In this document: positions 44,861 to 57,717 of the stretch, piece by piece | Layout: the number at the start of each line of letters is the position of its first letter | Numbering within the stretch: the stretch's first letter is position 1 | Assembly: GCA_037179515.1 (NCBI GenBank) | Contig: JAXCGZ010005753.1 | Coordinates: 62,001-126,000, forward strand | DNA length: 64,000 nucleotides | Origin: Halocaridina rubra | Taxonomy: Eukaryota; Arthropoda; Malacostraca; Decapoda; Atyidae | Direction: 5' to 3' | The notes under the pieces: model-generated | What the model was told of the DNA's origin: nothing | What the model saw: only the letters and a program-made list of their open reading frames with translations | The model's database searches: none | Translations under genes and position numbers: made by a program

Positions 44861-44870
44861 TGACCAATGT

Positions 44871-45110
44871 GAATTCCCAAAATAATGTCTCAGTAGATGG
44901 GATGCCTCAGCACTTTCTGGATATTAGGAGAGTGGTGGCCTCGTCTACTGAGGATGAAGGGCCAGTTGAAGCACAGGAGAATGAAGTTCCACGGTGGCCA
45001 AACTGAGAAAGACGACGACCGGTGTGGATGAGAGATTATATGAAGGGATCATCGAGCGGGGAGGAGCGCTGAGAGATGGGTGGCCATCTCTTGGCGGGGG
45101 GAGTTGGTGG
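44871..45110 (+). pseudogene. Gypsy integrase C-terminal end
   Basis: Continues the integrase after the family B target duplication: NVSVDGMPQHFLDIRRVV, EDEGPVEAQENEVPRWPN, stop, then RRRPVWMRDYM in another frame, a typical Gypsy pol end. A purine run AAGGGGGC directly before 45142 looks like the polypurine tract. Confidence 0.72.
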
Positions 45111-45141
45111 CGCTCTTAGTGATCATGAGATCAAGGGGGCA

Positions 45142-45549
45142 TGTGGTTTTGTGGAGACAATAGTATTCATTTATGATTTTGTATAATTTGGATCTGGTAA
45201 CACTAAAGGGCAGTTGGCAACACTGAGAATTGGATGTTGTTTACAGATTTTGGTGGGCGCTCAGGGGGTGAAGAATAGTGCTTGTGGAGTTGTTGAGTTG
45301 GTTGAGTTGTGTGACGGTATTGCTTTATTGGTTGAGCTGTGTGAAGGAATTGCTTTATTTTTGAGTTATAGAGGCTTAGCGTGAGATCCCAGTGTAGGTG
45401 TTGAGTTTTTTGTATGTGGTGGTTTGGAGAAAGGAGGCAAGGAGAAATCAGGTTTTGAACGGTTGTGTGGGCTTTTGACTTCCAATACGTGCCGGTGGAA
45501 TTAAGTTGAGGTAAGTGATATACATTATTTTTTTTCTATCTCGACCACA
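45142..45549 (+). repeat. 3' LTR of the Gypsy element
   Basis: 408 bp from TGTGGT to ACCACA, which are perfect 6-bp inverted ends. Followed by TSD ATGTC. Confidence 0.92.
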
Positions 45550-45599
45550 ATGTCATTATGATAACAGTATTACCAATTTGAGCTGGAACAGTCTGCTTC

Positions 45600-45792
<193 letters not shown>

Positions 45793-45804
45793 CCAAATAA
45801 GCAC

Positions 45805-46562
45805 ATTACATATGTGAAAACATGAATCAATTTTTACCCCGACCGGGACTCGAACCTAGGACTTATGATTACTAAGTCAAGGCGCTACCACGACACCACA
45901 GAAGGTTAAAAGGAATCCAACCTTATAGCTTATATCTGCTATACTTAGGAATGAACGCATTCTAACTGAATGCCACTATGTTCATATTACAAATTCCCCA
46001 ACCTCACTCGTGGCTTAATTTTAGCATTTAATTCAATTCCCAATTTCATTCGGGCCATGAAATAACCAGATAAGATTGGGAATTAAATTAAATGCTAAAA
46101 TGAAGCCACGAGTGAGGTTGGGGAATCTGTAATATGAACATAGTGGCATTCAGTTAGAATGCGTTCATTCCTAAGTATAGCAGATATAAGCTATAAGGTT
46201 GGATTCCTTTTAACCTTCTGTGGTGTAGTGGTAGCGCCTTGACTTAGTAATCATAAGTCCTAGGTTCGAGTCCCGGTCGGGGTAAAATATGATTCATGTT
46301 TTCACATATAAAATGTGCTTATCTGGTTATTTCATGGCCCGAATGAGATTGGAAATTGAATTAAATGCTAAAATTAAGCCACGAGTGAGGTTGAGGAATC
46401 TGTAATATGAACATAGTAGCATTCAGTTAGAATGCGTTCATTCCTAAGTATAGGAGATATAAGCTATAAGGTTGGATTCCTTTTAATCTTCTGTGGTGTA
46501 GTGGTAGCGCCTTGACTTAGTAATCATAAGTCCTAGGTTCGAGTCCCGTCGGGGTAAAAAAT
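45805..46562. mobile_element. Foldback repeat F2 with outward tRNA-like arms plus a third arm
   Basis: Left arm 45811-46050 and right arm 46062-46312 are near-perfect inverted copies around a ~10-40 bp centre. A third arm (46313-46562) repeats the right arm directly. Each arm carries a tRNA-like module: GTGGTGTAGTGGTAGCGCC (A-box-like) and TAGGTTCGAGTCCCGGTCGG (B-box-like). The modules face outward, and the outermost two abut (AT)n at 45790 and 46565. The cloverleaf does not close well, so these are not functional tRNA genes. Confidence 0.8.
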
Positions 46563-46564
46563 GA

Positions 46565-47416
<852 letters not shown>

Positions 47417-47511
47417 GTGAGTGATTACCTAATTGTGATTACCTAATTGTGTTTACGGGAAAGAGCCCAAAGCTCGTATCTTCCCGTCTCCTCATCGGTT
47501 CCATTTTATAC

Positions 47512-50390
47512 TCAGTGATACTTATCATACCTGTCCTTAAAACTATGGATTGAGATAGCATTAACTACCTCCTCGCTTAGCCAATTCCAATTATCAACTA
47601 CTCTTACACTGAAAAAGTATTTCCTTACATCCTGCAAACAAGTTTTCTTACGAAGCTTCAAACTATGACCTCTAGTTCTAGAGCCAGCCATATCAAAATA
47701 TCCATCCCTATCCACTCTATCATAACCATGAAGGAATTTAAAGACTGTCACCATATCCCCCCTCACTCTTCTAGCTTCGAGTGATGGTAAGTCTAATTCC
47801 CTCAGCCTCTCATCATAACTGAGATTGCGTATTTCTGGCACCAGTTTCGTGGCATGTCTTTGAACTTTTTCAAGCTTAGCTATGTGCTTTTTCAAGTGCG
47901 GATTCCAAAAGGGGGCTGCATAGTCGAGTTTTGGCCTCACATAGGTTACATAAATATTTCTGAACATTCCCTTGTCCATGTGCCTGAAGGCTACCCTTGC
48001 ATTTGATAAGAATGCATATGCTGCCCTTACTATGCCATTTATATGTATTTCTGGAGACAAATCTGCCAGTATGTTTACTCCTAGATCTCTCTCATTTTCT
48101 GTCTCTTGAAGTTGTACTACAGCCACCGAGTAGTCAAGCTTGGGCCTTCTTGCACTTTTACCCATTCTCATTACCTTACATTTTGAAGTATTGAATTTCA
48201 TTAGCCACTTTCCTGACCATTCATGCAGATTATTTAGATCCTCCTGAAGTTCTCTACCATTGTTCTCGTTTTTTACTTTCTTCACAATCTTTGCATCATC
48301 TGCAAACATATTCATGAATGAATTTACAGACTCTGGTAGGTCATTTACATATACAAGGAACAAAAGTGGCCCTAAAACTGAACCCTGTGGAACTCCACTA
48401 CTAACTCTTCTCCATTCAGACACTGAGTGTCTTACTCTAACCTTCTGTTCCCTTCCTTCTAAGTAAGTCTTTATCCATTCCAAAACATTTCCACCTATTC
48501 TAGCTATTGATTGCAGCTTCCTAATAAGTCTCCCATGTGGAACAGTGTCAAACGCTGTCTGGAAGTCTAGGAATATGCAATCTTCCCAGCCCTCTCTTTC
48601 CTGTAAGATTTGGCTTACCTCATCATAAAATTCTAATAAGTTTGTTACTGTTGATCTACCTTCTCTGAAGCCATGTTGCCTCACTGACAAAAAGTTGAAG
48701 GATTCCAAGTGAAAAGAGATATGTTTCCTTAGTAGTTTCTCCATAACTTTGCAAACTATGCTGGTCAAGGAAACTGGTCTATAGTTCAGAGCCATATCCC
48801 TCCTTCCCTTTTTGAAGATAGGTATCACATTTGCTTGTTTCCAGCATCTTGGAATCTCCCCTGACTCCAGTGACTCCTTAAATATGATACTTAGTGCCAC
48901 TGATATTGTGCTTGCGCATTTTTTAAGCACATGAGGGGATATGTCATCAGGACCTGTAGCTTTATGAACATCTAAATCCATCAGCGCTTTGCATACCTCT
49001 GTGGCTCTAAGGTTGATGTTCTCTAATACCGGCCCTTGAGCTTCTATCACTGCAATCTGAGGGGGTGGGGTATTTTCTACTGTAAATACTAACTGAAACT
49101 CCTTGTTCAATTCTTTGCAGATCTCTTCATCCGTCTCAGTGATGCTTCCATCCGCTCTCTTTAGCCTTAAAACCTGTTCTTTTACCTTCAGTTTTCCTCT
49201 GATAAAGCTGTGGAAAAGCTTGGGATTTTCTTTAGCCTTCCTGGTGATGTCCCTCTCATAGTCTTTCTCTGCCTCTCTCCTTTTACTTAGGTAGTCATTT
49301 CTTGCTCTTTTGTAGGTTTGCCAGGCATTTATGTTTTTCTCCTCCTATACCTTTTCCAGCATTTGTCTCTCCACTCCTTAGCTCTTTTACACCCATTATC
49401 GAACCATTTCTCTCTGGCATGAATTACACCTACTTTGGTGACAGGCATGCAGCAATCTCCTATCTTCCTATATTTCTCACAAAAGATGTCATACATTTCT
49501 TGTACAGATTTGTTGTAAAATAAGGTTCTCCAGTCAATAACTGCAAAAAGCTCATTCATTTTGATGTAATCTCCTTTCGGATAGTTCCTCCTCATGTCCT
49601 CAGTGCCTCTACTCTTAGGAAGAATATCTTCAATGATATACACCATCAACAACACACAGTGGTCACTCTTTCCAATTGGTGGTTCATACTCAATTTTTTC
49701 AATATCCAACACATTATCTGTGAACACTAGATCAAGTAGTGATGGCTCATCCCCACCCCTGGCCCTTGTTGGTTCCATAACATGTTGGTGTAGGAAATTC
49801 CCTTGTACGCAATCTAGGAATCTTGCCCCGAATGAGTCCTCACCACTGTGTGGGTCAAGATTTATCCAATCTATCTCTTTATGATTAAAGTCTCCCATAA
49901 TCAAAATCCTACATTTTTTTTCCCGTGCCATGTTAACAACTGAGTTTATGACTTCAATAGTACCTATATGACTTTCCTCATAAACTTCAAGCCTATTTTG
50001 GTTCCTTGGTGGGTTGTATACAACGGTTATTATAATGCTCTCTGACCCAGTATTTATGCGAGCAACAAGAAATTCCTTGAACTCACTTTCTATAGCCAAG
50101 TTTATTTCTTCAACTTGAATCCTTTCACTTATGAGCAGTGCTATCCCTCCACCAGTCCTCTCAGATCTTTCAACCCTTAGTATTCTGAAGCCCTTAGGAA
50201 AAACTGTGACACTGTTTATGTCCTCACTCAACTTAGTCTCTGTAATTGCTACTATATTTGCCTTACTGTTGTGAATCCTATCTTTTAATTCTACTGCCTT
50301 ACCAGCTAATCCATCAGCATTTGTGTATAACAATCTTAATGAGGCCCCATCCCCTGATCTTCTGTCATTATCTTCTTTATCTCCCCTCTG
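47512..50390 (-). CDS. Family A ORF2: endonuclease-reverse transcriptase, one frameshift
   Basis: The endonuclease half (first Met at 50333, frame to 49329) has LLYTNADGLAGKAVEL, AITETKLSED, VVYNPPRNQN, GDFNHKEIDW, LLDLVFTDN and GKSDHCV. In the linker the codons for RRRKNINA contain five A residues (49335-49341) instead of six, shifting the frame. The RT half (last Met-led frame 49110-47512, 532 codons) has ATGPDDISPHV (51-61), FREGRSTVTN, IFLDFQTAFDTVPHG (about 179-193), SGVPQGSVLGP (238-248), FADDAKI (269-275) and the C-terminal KLRKKTCLQDVRKYFFS. Together these nick DNA and copy LINE RNA at the target. FLDFQK has become FLDFQT. Confidence 0.9.
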
Positions 50391-51414
50391 CCTGGAAGAA
50401 CTCTGTAACGAAAATTTTTCTTCTCTTCTTCATTTCTTTCATCATTTAACCTTCTTGCCTCTTGCAACAAGTTTTTTATCTTTCCCATCTCTTCCTGTGT
50501 TCTGTATCGTCTAAGGAACACTTCTTTGAATTCTTGAAGGTCTTTTAGACTTTTTTTCTCAACAATATTTCCCTACATGTTTCCCCTCTCTCAAAGGTTA
50601 CTTTTGTTGGTCTCGGCTTTCCTTCCCTCGAATATTTACCTAGTTGGTGTATGTTTACAATATCCTCAGGACCACAAACTACTCCAAGCTTTCTTATCAG
50701 GTCTACAACCCTAGCTTTATTTTCTTCAAGTCTCCCCTGCCATGTTGGCTCCTGGGATTCGCTTATGCCTGAGATTACCACTGTCTTCTCCTTATCAAGT
50801 GCCTGTCTGATGAGTGGGTTTGCCCTTTCCATCACAACGTCTTTCATTTTTTCGATTACTGTCTCTTTATAGTCAACTGTTTGTATGTTTTCCAGTGCCA
50901 CCACCTTTACAGCCTCTTTTACTGCCACATTCCCCTTTAGTGCATCAGCAATGGAAGTTTTCATGGCATCATTTTCCATATTCAGCTCCTGGAACTCTTT
51001 TCTGAACTGTTCAATGTTTTCCTTAATCTGGACATTCCAAGCAACAATCTCATCTCTCTCAGAAGAGAGCAGTGAACTAACATCTAATTCCTTTAGGTTG
51101 TCATTCAGCTGTTTGTTTTTATCTTCTTGTTTAGAAATTCTAGATTCTAGTTGACTCTTTTCCCCTTCCAGCTTCTTTATTCTTTTTTCTAGTTCCTTTC
51201 TCTCCTGCCTTTGTGCTTTATTTGCTTCCTCCAAAGATCTTATTTGCTCTCTGAGTGTTTCATTCTCTTTCATTTCTCCATCCATATTCCGAATTTTATC
51301 ATCAAGGCTTATAACCATTGCCTCTAAATTCTTGATTTTCTGTTTAAGTCTCCTAATGGCTACCCCTCCTACCGACCCATGGATGGGAGAGGTTTGGGAC
51401 AGAGATGGCGTCAT
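50336..51414 (-). CDS. Family A ORF1: coiled coil and RRM-like RNA-binding protein, one frameshift
   Basis: Begins MTPSLSQTSPIHGSVGG. Residues ~20-115 form a long coiled coil (RRLKQKIKNLEAMVISLDD, LEKRIKKLEGEKSQLESR). Residues ~210-285 look like an RRM fold (KTVVISGISESQEPTWQ, LGVVCGPEDIVNIHQLGK, RPTKVTFERGETCREILL). The frame stops after RKKV at about 50545 because the A tract has seven bases. With one more base it would stay open through LRRYRTQEEMGKIKNLLQEA to TAA at 50336-50338, where it overlaps the ORF2 frame. Family proteins form trimers and bind LINE RNA. It has no zinc knuckle. Confidence 0.85.
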
Positions 51415-52236
51415 TTTTATGTTCTCCCTCTCACAGAATATAGAAAGAAGACGAGAAAGAGGAAAAAAAAAAGAAAAACTTTTACTTAAGCTTCACACAG
51501 AATTTTTATATCTCCATATAAGTGCTATTTAGTGACTCAGTTTATCTCTTTTCTGGTAACACACATCTTAACTTAAAAACTTGACCATGGTAATTTAAGG
51601 ATAAAAAGAAAAAGAAAAACAAAAGTCAAACCTGAAGGAAAATTCGAATTTGTGTCTGAGGTGGCACCCACCTGTTTCTGCTATATATTCTTCCTAACTG
51701 ATAAACTCACTTGCTAACCAAGATATGTTATCACAGGATTAGACTTTACATTTAACTCAATATATATACAAAATTAAAAAAAAAATAGTAAAAGAGAAAG
51801 CTAAAAGAAAAGCAAAAAAATGAGAAAATAAGCCAACTGTATTACTTGGCAACTTAACTCAGTACTGTTGACAGGTGGATATTTTTTTTTTTTTAATTAT
51901 TCAATTATTTCGTGTATCAAACTAACTAACAAGTTAATATAAATGGGAAGGATACTGATTTTAACAATATATGGAACCACAGGATCAGGTAAACGGCTTA
52001 AGAGCTTTCCCTAGTTTACACAAAAAATTAGGTAATGTGATGTGATGGCTTCACCTCTGGCAACTCTTCTAAATTTCCTTCAAGGCAGAACTGGACGGCA
52101 GCTTCTCTCTCCCCTCACGAAAATGTTCTCAGTTTTTTTCCTTTAATATTTTGGACAGTCTCGTCATACAACAAATATAAGTTTTGTACTCACAATACTC
52201 TGCAGGATTTCTGATTTATGGAAATTATGGTAAAGT
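51415..52236 (-). promoter_or_regulatory. Family A 5' untranslated/promoter region
   Basis: About 820 bp conserved between A6 and A3 (16263-17147) upstream of ORF1. No TATA box is obvious. Conservation in the two full-length copies suggests it holds the internal LINE promoter, but this is inference. Confidence 0.5.
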
Positions 52237-52279
52237 TTTCCACTAAGCATTTAGTCACTCAAAAACACAAGTAGAAATT

Positions 52280-52810
52280 TAAGAGGAGCAGTTTTGCCGC
52301 CTCCGTATCAGCTGATGCACCCTCGCACGCTATTTTCCTGAAGATATTATATCGAAAATTTGTATGCTGTTTGTTCTCAATGCTTTTTTTCAATTTTTCT
52401 CATACTATTCGATCGCATTAGGCGGTAGAAGAGGAGGAGGATGCGGGAGAATATTACTCTCTCGGCAAACGTTTTTTCACACTTCCGTATCAGCTGATGC
52501 ACCCTCGCATGCTATTTCCCTGACGATATTATATAGAAAATTTGTTTGCTGTTTGTTCTTAATGCTTTTTTTTCAATTTTCTTCATAATATCCGATCGCA
52601 TTAAGCGGTAGAAGAGGAGAAGGATGAGAGAGAACGAACCTTTATCGGCAAACGCCTTGCTACTTCCGTATCAGCTGATGCACCCTCACACGCTATTTCC
52701 CTGACAATATTATTTTGAAAATATGTTTCCTGTTTGTTCTTAATGCTTTTTTCAATTTTCTTAATAATATCCGATCGCATTAAGCGGTAGAAGAGGAGGA
52801 GGATGGCAGA
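52280..52810. repeat. 181-bp tandem satellite, about 2.8 units
   Basis: CCGTATCAGCTGATGCACCC recurs at 52303, 52485 and 52666 (spacing 182 and 181 bp). Units share GAAAATTTGT, TTGTTCT and ATCGCATTA. Each also has GGTAGAAGAGGA. The palindrome ATCAGCTGAT marks each unit. The small open frames here are not supported as genes. Confidence 0.9.
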
Positions 52811-54000
<1,190 letters not shown>

Positions 54001-54238
54001 CAGAGCATCTTTAATGTCTGTAAAGCGTGCTTTATGTCACGGCCTCCCTTTTCAACAAAAGGCTAGGACGGTTGCCTCCTTGCAAAGGACTTGTTTTGGC
54101 AGATGTAACTGTTATCCTGAGTGAATGCCCTTGCTAACCTCAGACCGTGGCGGGGCGCGAACCCTCCAACTGACGCCTCAAAGTCACGGACGCTACCGCT
54201 TGAGCCACGGTGACTACCAGAATCTTTAATGTCTATAA
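54001..54238 (-). mobile_element. tRNA-headed SINE (family S), ~21-bp target duplication
   Basis: Body 54024-54217 (194 bp, the same length as the copy at 857-1050). The flanks ATCTTTAATGTCTGTAA and ATCTTTAATGTCTATAA are the target duplication. On the minus strand the head has GTGGCTCAAGCGGTAGCG (A box) and GGTTCGCGCCCC (B box), the best preserved of the four copies. Confidence 0.88.
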
Positions 54239-54604
54239 TGTCTTAAATTTGGGTAAATAAATCGGTCAACTCCTATTCAAAATCTCACCTCATTACAATC
54301 ATAAGTCAAATGTGCATCTTCATACCAGCAAATAATATTTATTATTGTGGCATTGTTTTAACTATTTTTGTGGGGTGATGTAAAAACTCCAAATTAAATA
54401 TCATGACACTATTCTGATAAAGCCGATTCCGTAGAGTTTTTGCTTGTGATTAATGGTAAAATCATGCTAATATATTTTTCTTTTTGGATTGAAAGTGCAT
54501 CCATCAATGATCTCAAACTAACAAGTGTGATAAAAAAAAAGTAACACAGAGAAAACGAGTTAGTCAAACTAATTGAAGGGAACAATATCTAAAACTCTAA
54601 TACA
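54239..54604. other. Stretch without recognised gene
   Basis: AT-rich, no motif assigned. Confidence 0.4.
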
Positions 54605-55060
54605 CTGCACCACCCTTTTGAAATCTGGACTTAAAAATAAAATTAAAAAATTAGACTGTTCAAAGATTTGCAATATAGCGGGTGACAGATACACATAACC
54701 TCAGTAATGTGGGAAGGTTGAAGGAATTAGACTTACCTCCACTCAAAGCTAAAAGAAAATTGGGGGGATATGGTTACGGTTTTTAATTTCCTAAATGGTT
54801 TTGACAGAGTGAAGAGGGAGCGATACTTTGATATGAGTTTCTCTAGAACTAGATGCCATTGCTTGAAGCTTTGCAAGAATTTGCAAAAAATGCATGGAAG
54901 AACATATTCAGTTTGAGAATAGTTTATAATTGGAATGTGCTGAGTGAGGAAACAGTGAATGCTAAATGCAGTTAGAGTGTTAGAGAAGAAAACTGACTAG
55001 GGCGTAGGGTGTTTCGAGCATATGGCCCTCTTCCATAAGGACAATCAGGTAAATACATAC
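54605..55060 (+). mobile_element. Family A 3' fragment A11, old
   Basis: Degenerate C-terminal ORF2 region (LKELDLPPLKAK, GDMVTVFNFLNGFDRV homologues) ending ACAATCAGGTAAATAC. Confidence 0.75.
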
Positions 55061-55740
55061 AGAGCCTGCAATGTTGTCACTTCCAAGATTTATTCAACAT
55101 ATTACCAAACTAACATTCCTGCAACAAGAAACAAAACAAGACAGTCTCAAGAAGAAACCATCCCATAATGTACATGGGTCAACTGTTGAAGCAAATCAAT
55201 AAATCTGCCACAGGAATAATACCAAAACCATCCCCTGTAACAATACAAAAAATCAAAGCAAACCATCAAATTCACCAAAATGTTTTACCCTGAATACATT
55301 TTATAAGCTCCACAATATAACACTCATCTAAAGAAGTGACAAACCCATGTGCCAGACCACTGCAGGGCATTAGGAAGAATATAAAGCCTTAATTACTTAA
55401 CCTTAATCTGTGTCCACCCCAAATGAACTGGGATTAATAGTCACACATAAAAAACAAATAACAACATTTAAATATGCTCCACAGTATATTCAAAACCTGA
55501 GTGTTCAGCCAGTGGTTACCTTTTTCCGAAGAGTACCCAACCCCAGGGGGTTAATATCAAATATTAGATGGCAGAAACTACTGAGAAAACACATTTCTCT
55601 TCACTTAGAGTCATCAATTCTTTGTCTGAATCAACATAATCTCAGCGAAGGGAGGTTTACATAAGAATACTTACTGGAATTGTAATCCAAATATTTTACA
55701 AGAAAAAGAAGGAAGGCAAATAGGATATTCTTAGAATTAG
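55061..55740 (+). mobile_element. Jockey-like and family A fragments, old
   Basis: 55090-55560 matches pieces of the debris at 36240 and 37260 (MLKQINKSATGIIPKPSP, the codons for REVTNPCARP). 55565-55735 is a short family A RT fragment (LLRKHISLHLES). Confidence 0.55.
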
Positions 55741-57240
55741 ATAGGCAGAGATTGTGGGTGTGGGAAAAGGATGGAGAATGCCAATGTTGAGTGAAGAGAA
55801 CAATAGAGAAATAACAAAAGAGTCGGTGGTAAGACAGGTGTGAGAAAAATTCTTAAAGAAATGTAGGGACACTTTTTGGGCTGTTATTGACTTGAAGACT
55901 GTGCATGACAGGGTTGATAGAGACATTGTAGAGTGTGTTCCAACTGTATGAAGTAAGTGGAAGTTTGAGGAATGCGCTGCAGAGTTTTTACATGAATGGT
56001 AGAGCATTTGTAAGAGTCGGGAATGGTATGAGTAATTGGTATGAGATGAATGAAGGGTTACATTGTGGTTGTGAAGTGTTGCCATGGTTGTTTAATGTGT
56101 ATATGGATGGAGTGGTAAGGAAAATAAATGAAAGAGTATTTTACAGGTGCTTGGAATTAGTGGGTGAGTATGGAAGGTTGTGGAAACTGAATCATTTGCT
56201 ATTCAAGGATGACACAGCACTGATGGCTGAGACTGAGAGTGAACTAAATCATTTGGTGACTGAGTATGTTAGGTTGTGTGAAAGAAGGAAGTTGCGGATG
56301 AATATTGGTAAAAGCAAAGTCATAAGATGCACGAGGAGTGTTAATATTGGCAGATTGACTGTAGGAGTGAATGGGAAGTTGTTTGAAGAAATTGATATCG
56401 TTAATAATTTGGGGTTGCACTTATCAAGGAATGGACAAGTGGATGCGGAGGTAAGTCATAGAGTGAAGAAAGCAAGTAAATGTCTAGGTGGGCTGAAATG
56501 TGTGATGAGAAATAGGTAACTGGGAATGAAGGCAAAGAGAAGGATATTATGAAGGTGTGATTGTGCCAACAGCATTCCATGGAGCAGAGACTTGGAAAGC
56601 AGGAGTAGATGAAAAGAACAAGTTGAATGCAATGGAGATGCAAGGTTTGAGAAGTATGATTGGTGTATCTAGAATAGAGTAAGAAATGACGAGATTAGGC
56701 GGAGAACGGGTGTTGAAAGAAAGCTGTCGGATAGGTTAGATCACAGTACTGAGTTGATTTGGACATATGAAAAGGATGAGTGATTGATGAATAGTAAAGA
56801 GAATGTGGGGTGCAAAAGTGATTACAGTGATGCCAAGAGGAAGACCTAGAATAAGATAGATGGATGGCAAGAAAAGGGCACTGGATGCACATGGAATGTC
56901 AGTAGACCATAGAAAAGAGAGTTAGAGACAAGAATGAGTGGAGGAGGAATGTGTATATGTGACACGGGCTAAAGGGAGTCCTCACACCTGCTAGCTCAGT
57001 GAACTGTGATGGATGGGTGTGAGGGAGGTTGTCAAGTGATGAAGCGGTGGTGGTAACCAGCTGTGGCTGTCGGGCCTCACTGTAGACTATCTTGCCCTGC
57101 CTACCTTGTGGGTGACCCAAGCAGGGTGGTAGGGGGGAAATGTGGCAATCTTTCATTCCCAAGGAGCTAAGACGAGTAGTTGAGGTATGTAAATATCATG
57201 ATGAATGTGCGTATTTTGGTTCAGCCACCCCCTTACAAGA
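55741..57240 (+). pseudogene. Family B LINE copy, RT to 3' UTR, decayed
   Basis: RT traces lead into the open stretch 55935-56519: SFYMNGRAFVRVGNGMSNWY, LPWLFNVYMDGVVRKINERV, LLFKDDTALMAETESEL (ADD has become KDD), RKLRMNIGKSKVIRCTR. After 56520 come broken C-terminal motifs (GRPRIR, MDGKKRALDAHGMSVD). 56960-57170 is the 3' UTR. Confidence 0.8.
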
Positions 57241-57487
57241 GGGAATGGGGGTCACGCATATGTATTTGATAAAGTCCCACACGGAAGACTCATTATAAAG
57301 TTGTAAATAAAAGCATCAATAGGTGGATATGTCTTCAAGTGGATAAAAACTTATTTAAAAGGAAGGGAACAGAGTGTCAGAATATGATATGCAATGTCTG
57401 ATAAGAGAAAGGTTAGCAGTGGAGTCCACAGAGATTAGTTTTAGGGGCAATTCTATTCCTTATATGGTTGAATATTTGCCAGAATAC

Positions 57488-57495
<8 letters not shown>

Positions 57496-57580
<85 letters not shown>
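57496..57580. repeat. (TA)n microsatellite inside a LINE
   Basis: About 42 TA units followed by TTTATTTATTTA and poly-T, within the RT codons of A13. Confidence 0.95.
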
Positions 57581-57583
<3 letters not shown>

Positions 57584-57717
57584 TTATTTATTTTTTTTTT
57601 TTTCAAATATGGTTGAAGAGGATGCAAAGATTATGAAAAGTCAGACACATATATAGTGGTAGGATCTTCAAGAACATCTAAATAGTCTGCATGAGTGGTC
57701 AAATGAGTGGCTAATGA

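Larger units (their letters stand above)
41492..44870 (-). mobile_element. Family B LINE inserted in the Gypsy integrase, TSD TGACCAATGT
   Basis: Body 41502-44860 with identical 10-bp flanks at 41492-41501 and 44861-44870. On the minus strand it starts 5'-truncated within RT (44860), runs to 44221, is interrupted by family A (about 42258-44218), and resumes to its 3' end at 41502 (...GTAGATAGAAT). Confidence 0.9.
37609..45554 (+). mobile_element. Ty3/Gypsy LTR retrotransposon with nested insertions, TSD ATGTC
   Basis: The 5' LTR is at 37614 and the 3' LTR at 45142, with a 5-bp target duplication ATGTC at 37609-37613 and 45550-45554. Inside: gag, zinc knuckles, protease, RT, RNase H and integrase, all decayed. 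The integrase is split by a family B LINE (41502-44860), itself split by family A. Without the insertions the element is about 4.6 kb. Confidence 0.9.
47417..52236 (-). mobile_element. Family A LINE copy A6, essentially full length
   Basis: The 5' region is 51415-52236, ORF1 about 50336-51414, ORF2 about 47512-50390, and the 3' tail has two units (AATTAGGTAATCAC type) at 47417-47445. It aligns end to end with A3. Only single-base homopolymer frameshifts separate it from an intact element. The 5' end abuts a 181-bp satellite array. Confidence 0.92.

Noticed and set aside
46200..46285. tRNA gene
   Set aside because: A and B boxes are fair, but the acceptor and anticodon stems do not pair; it is a repeat arm present in several copies.
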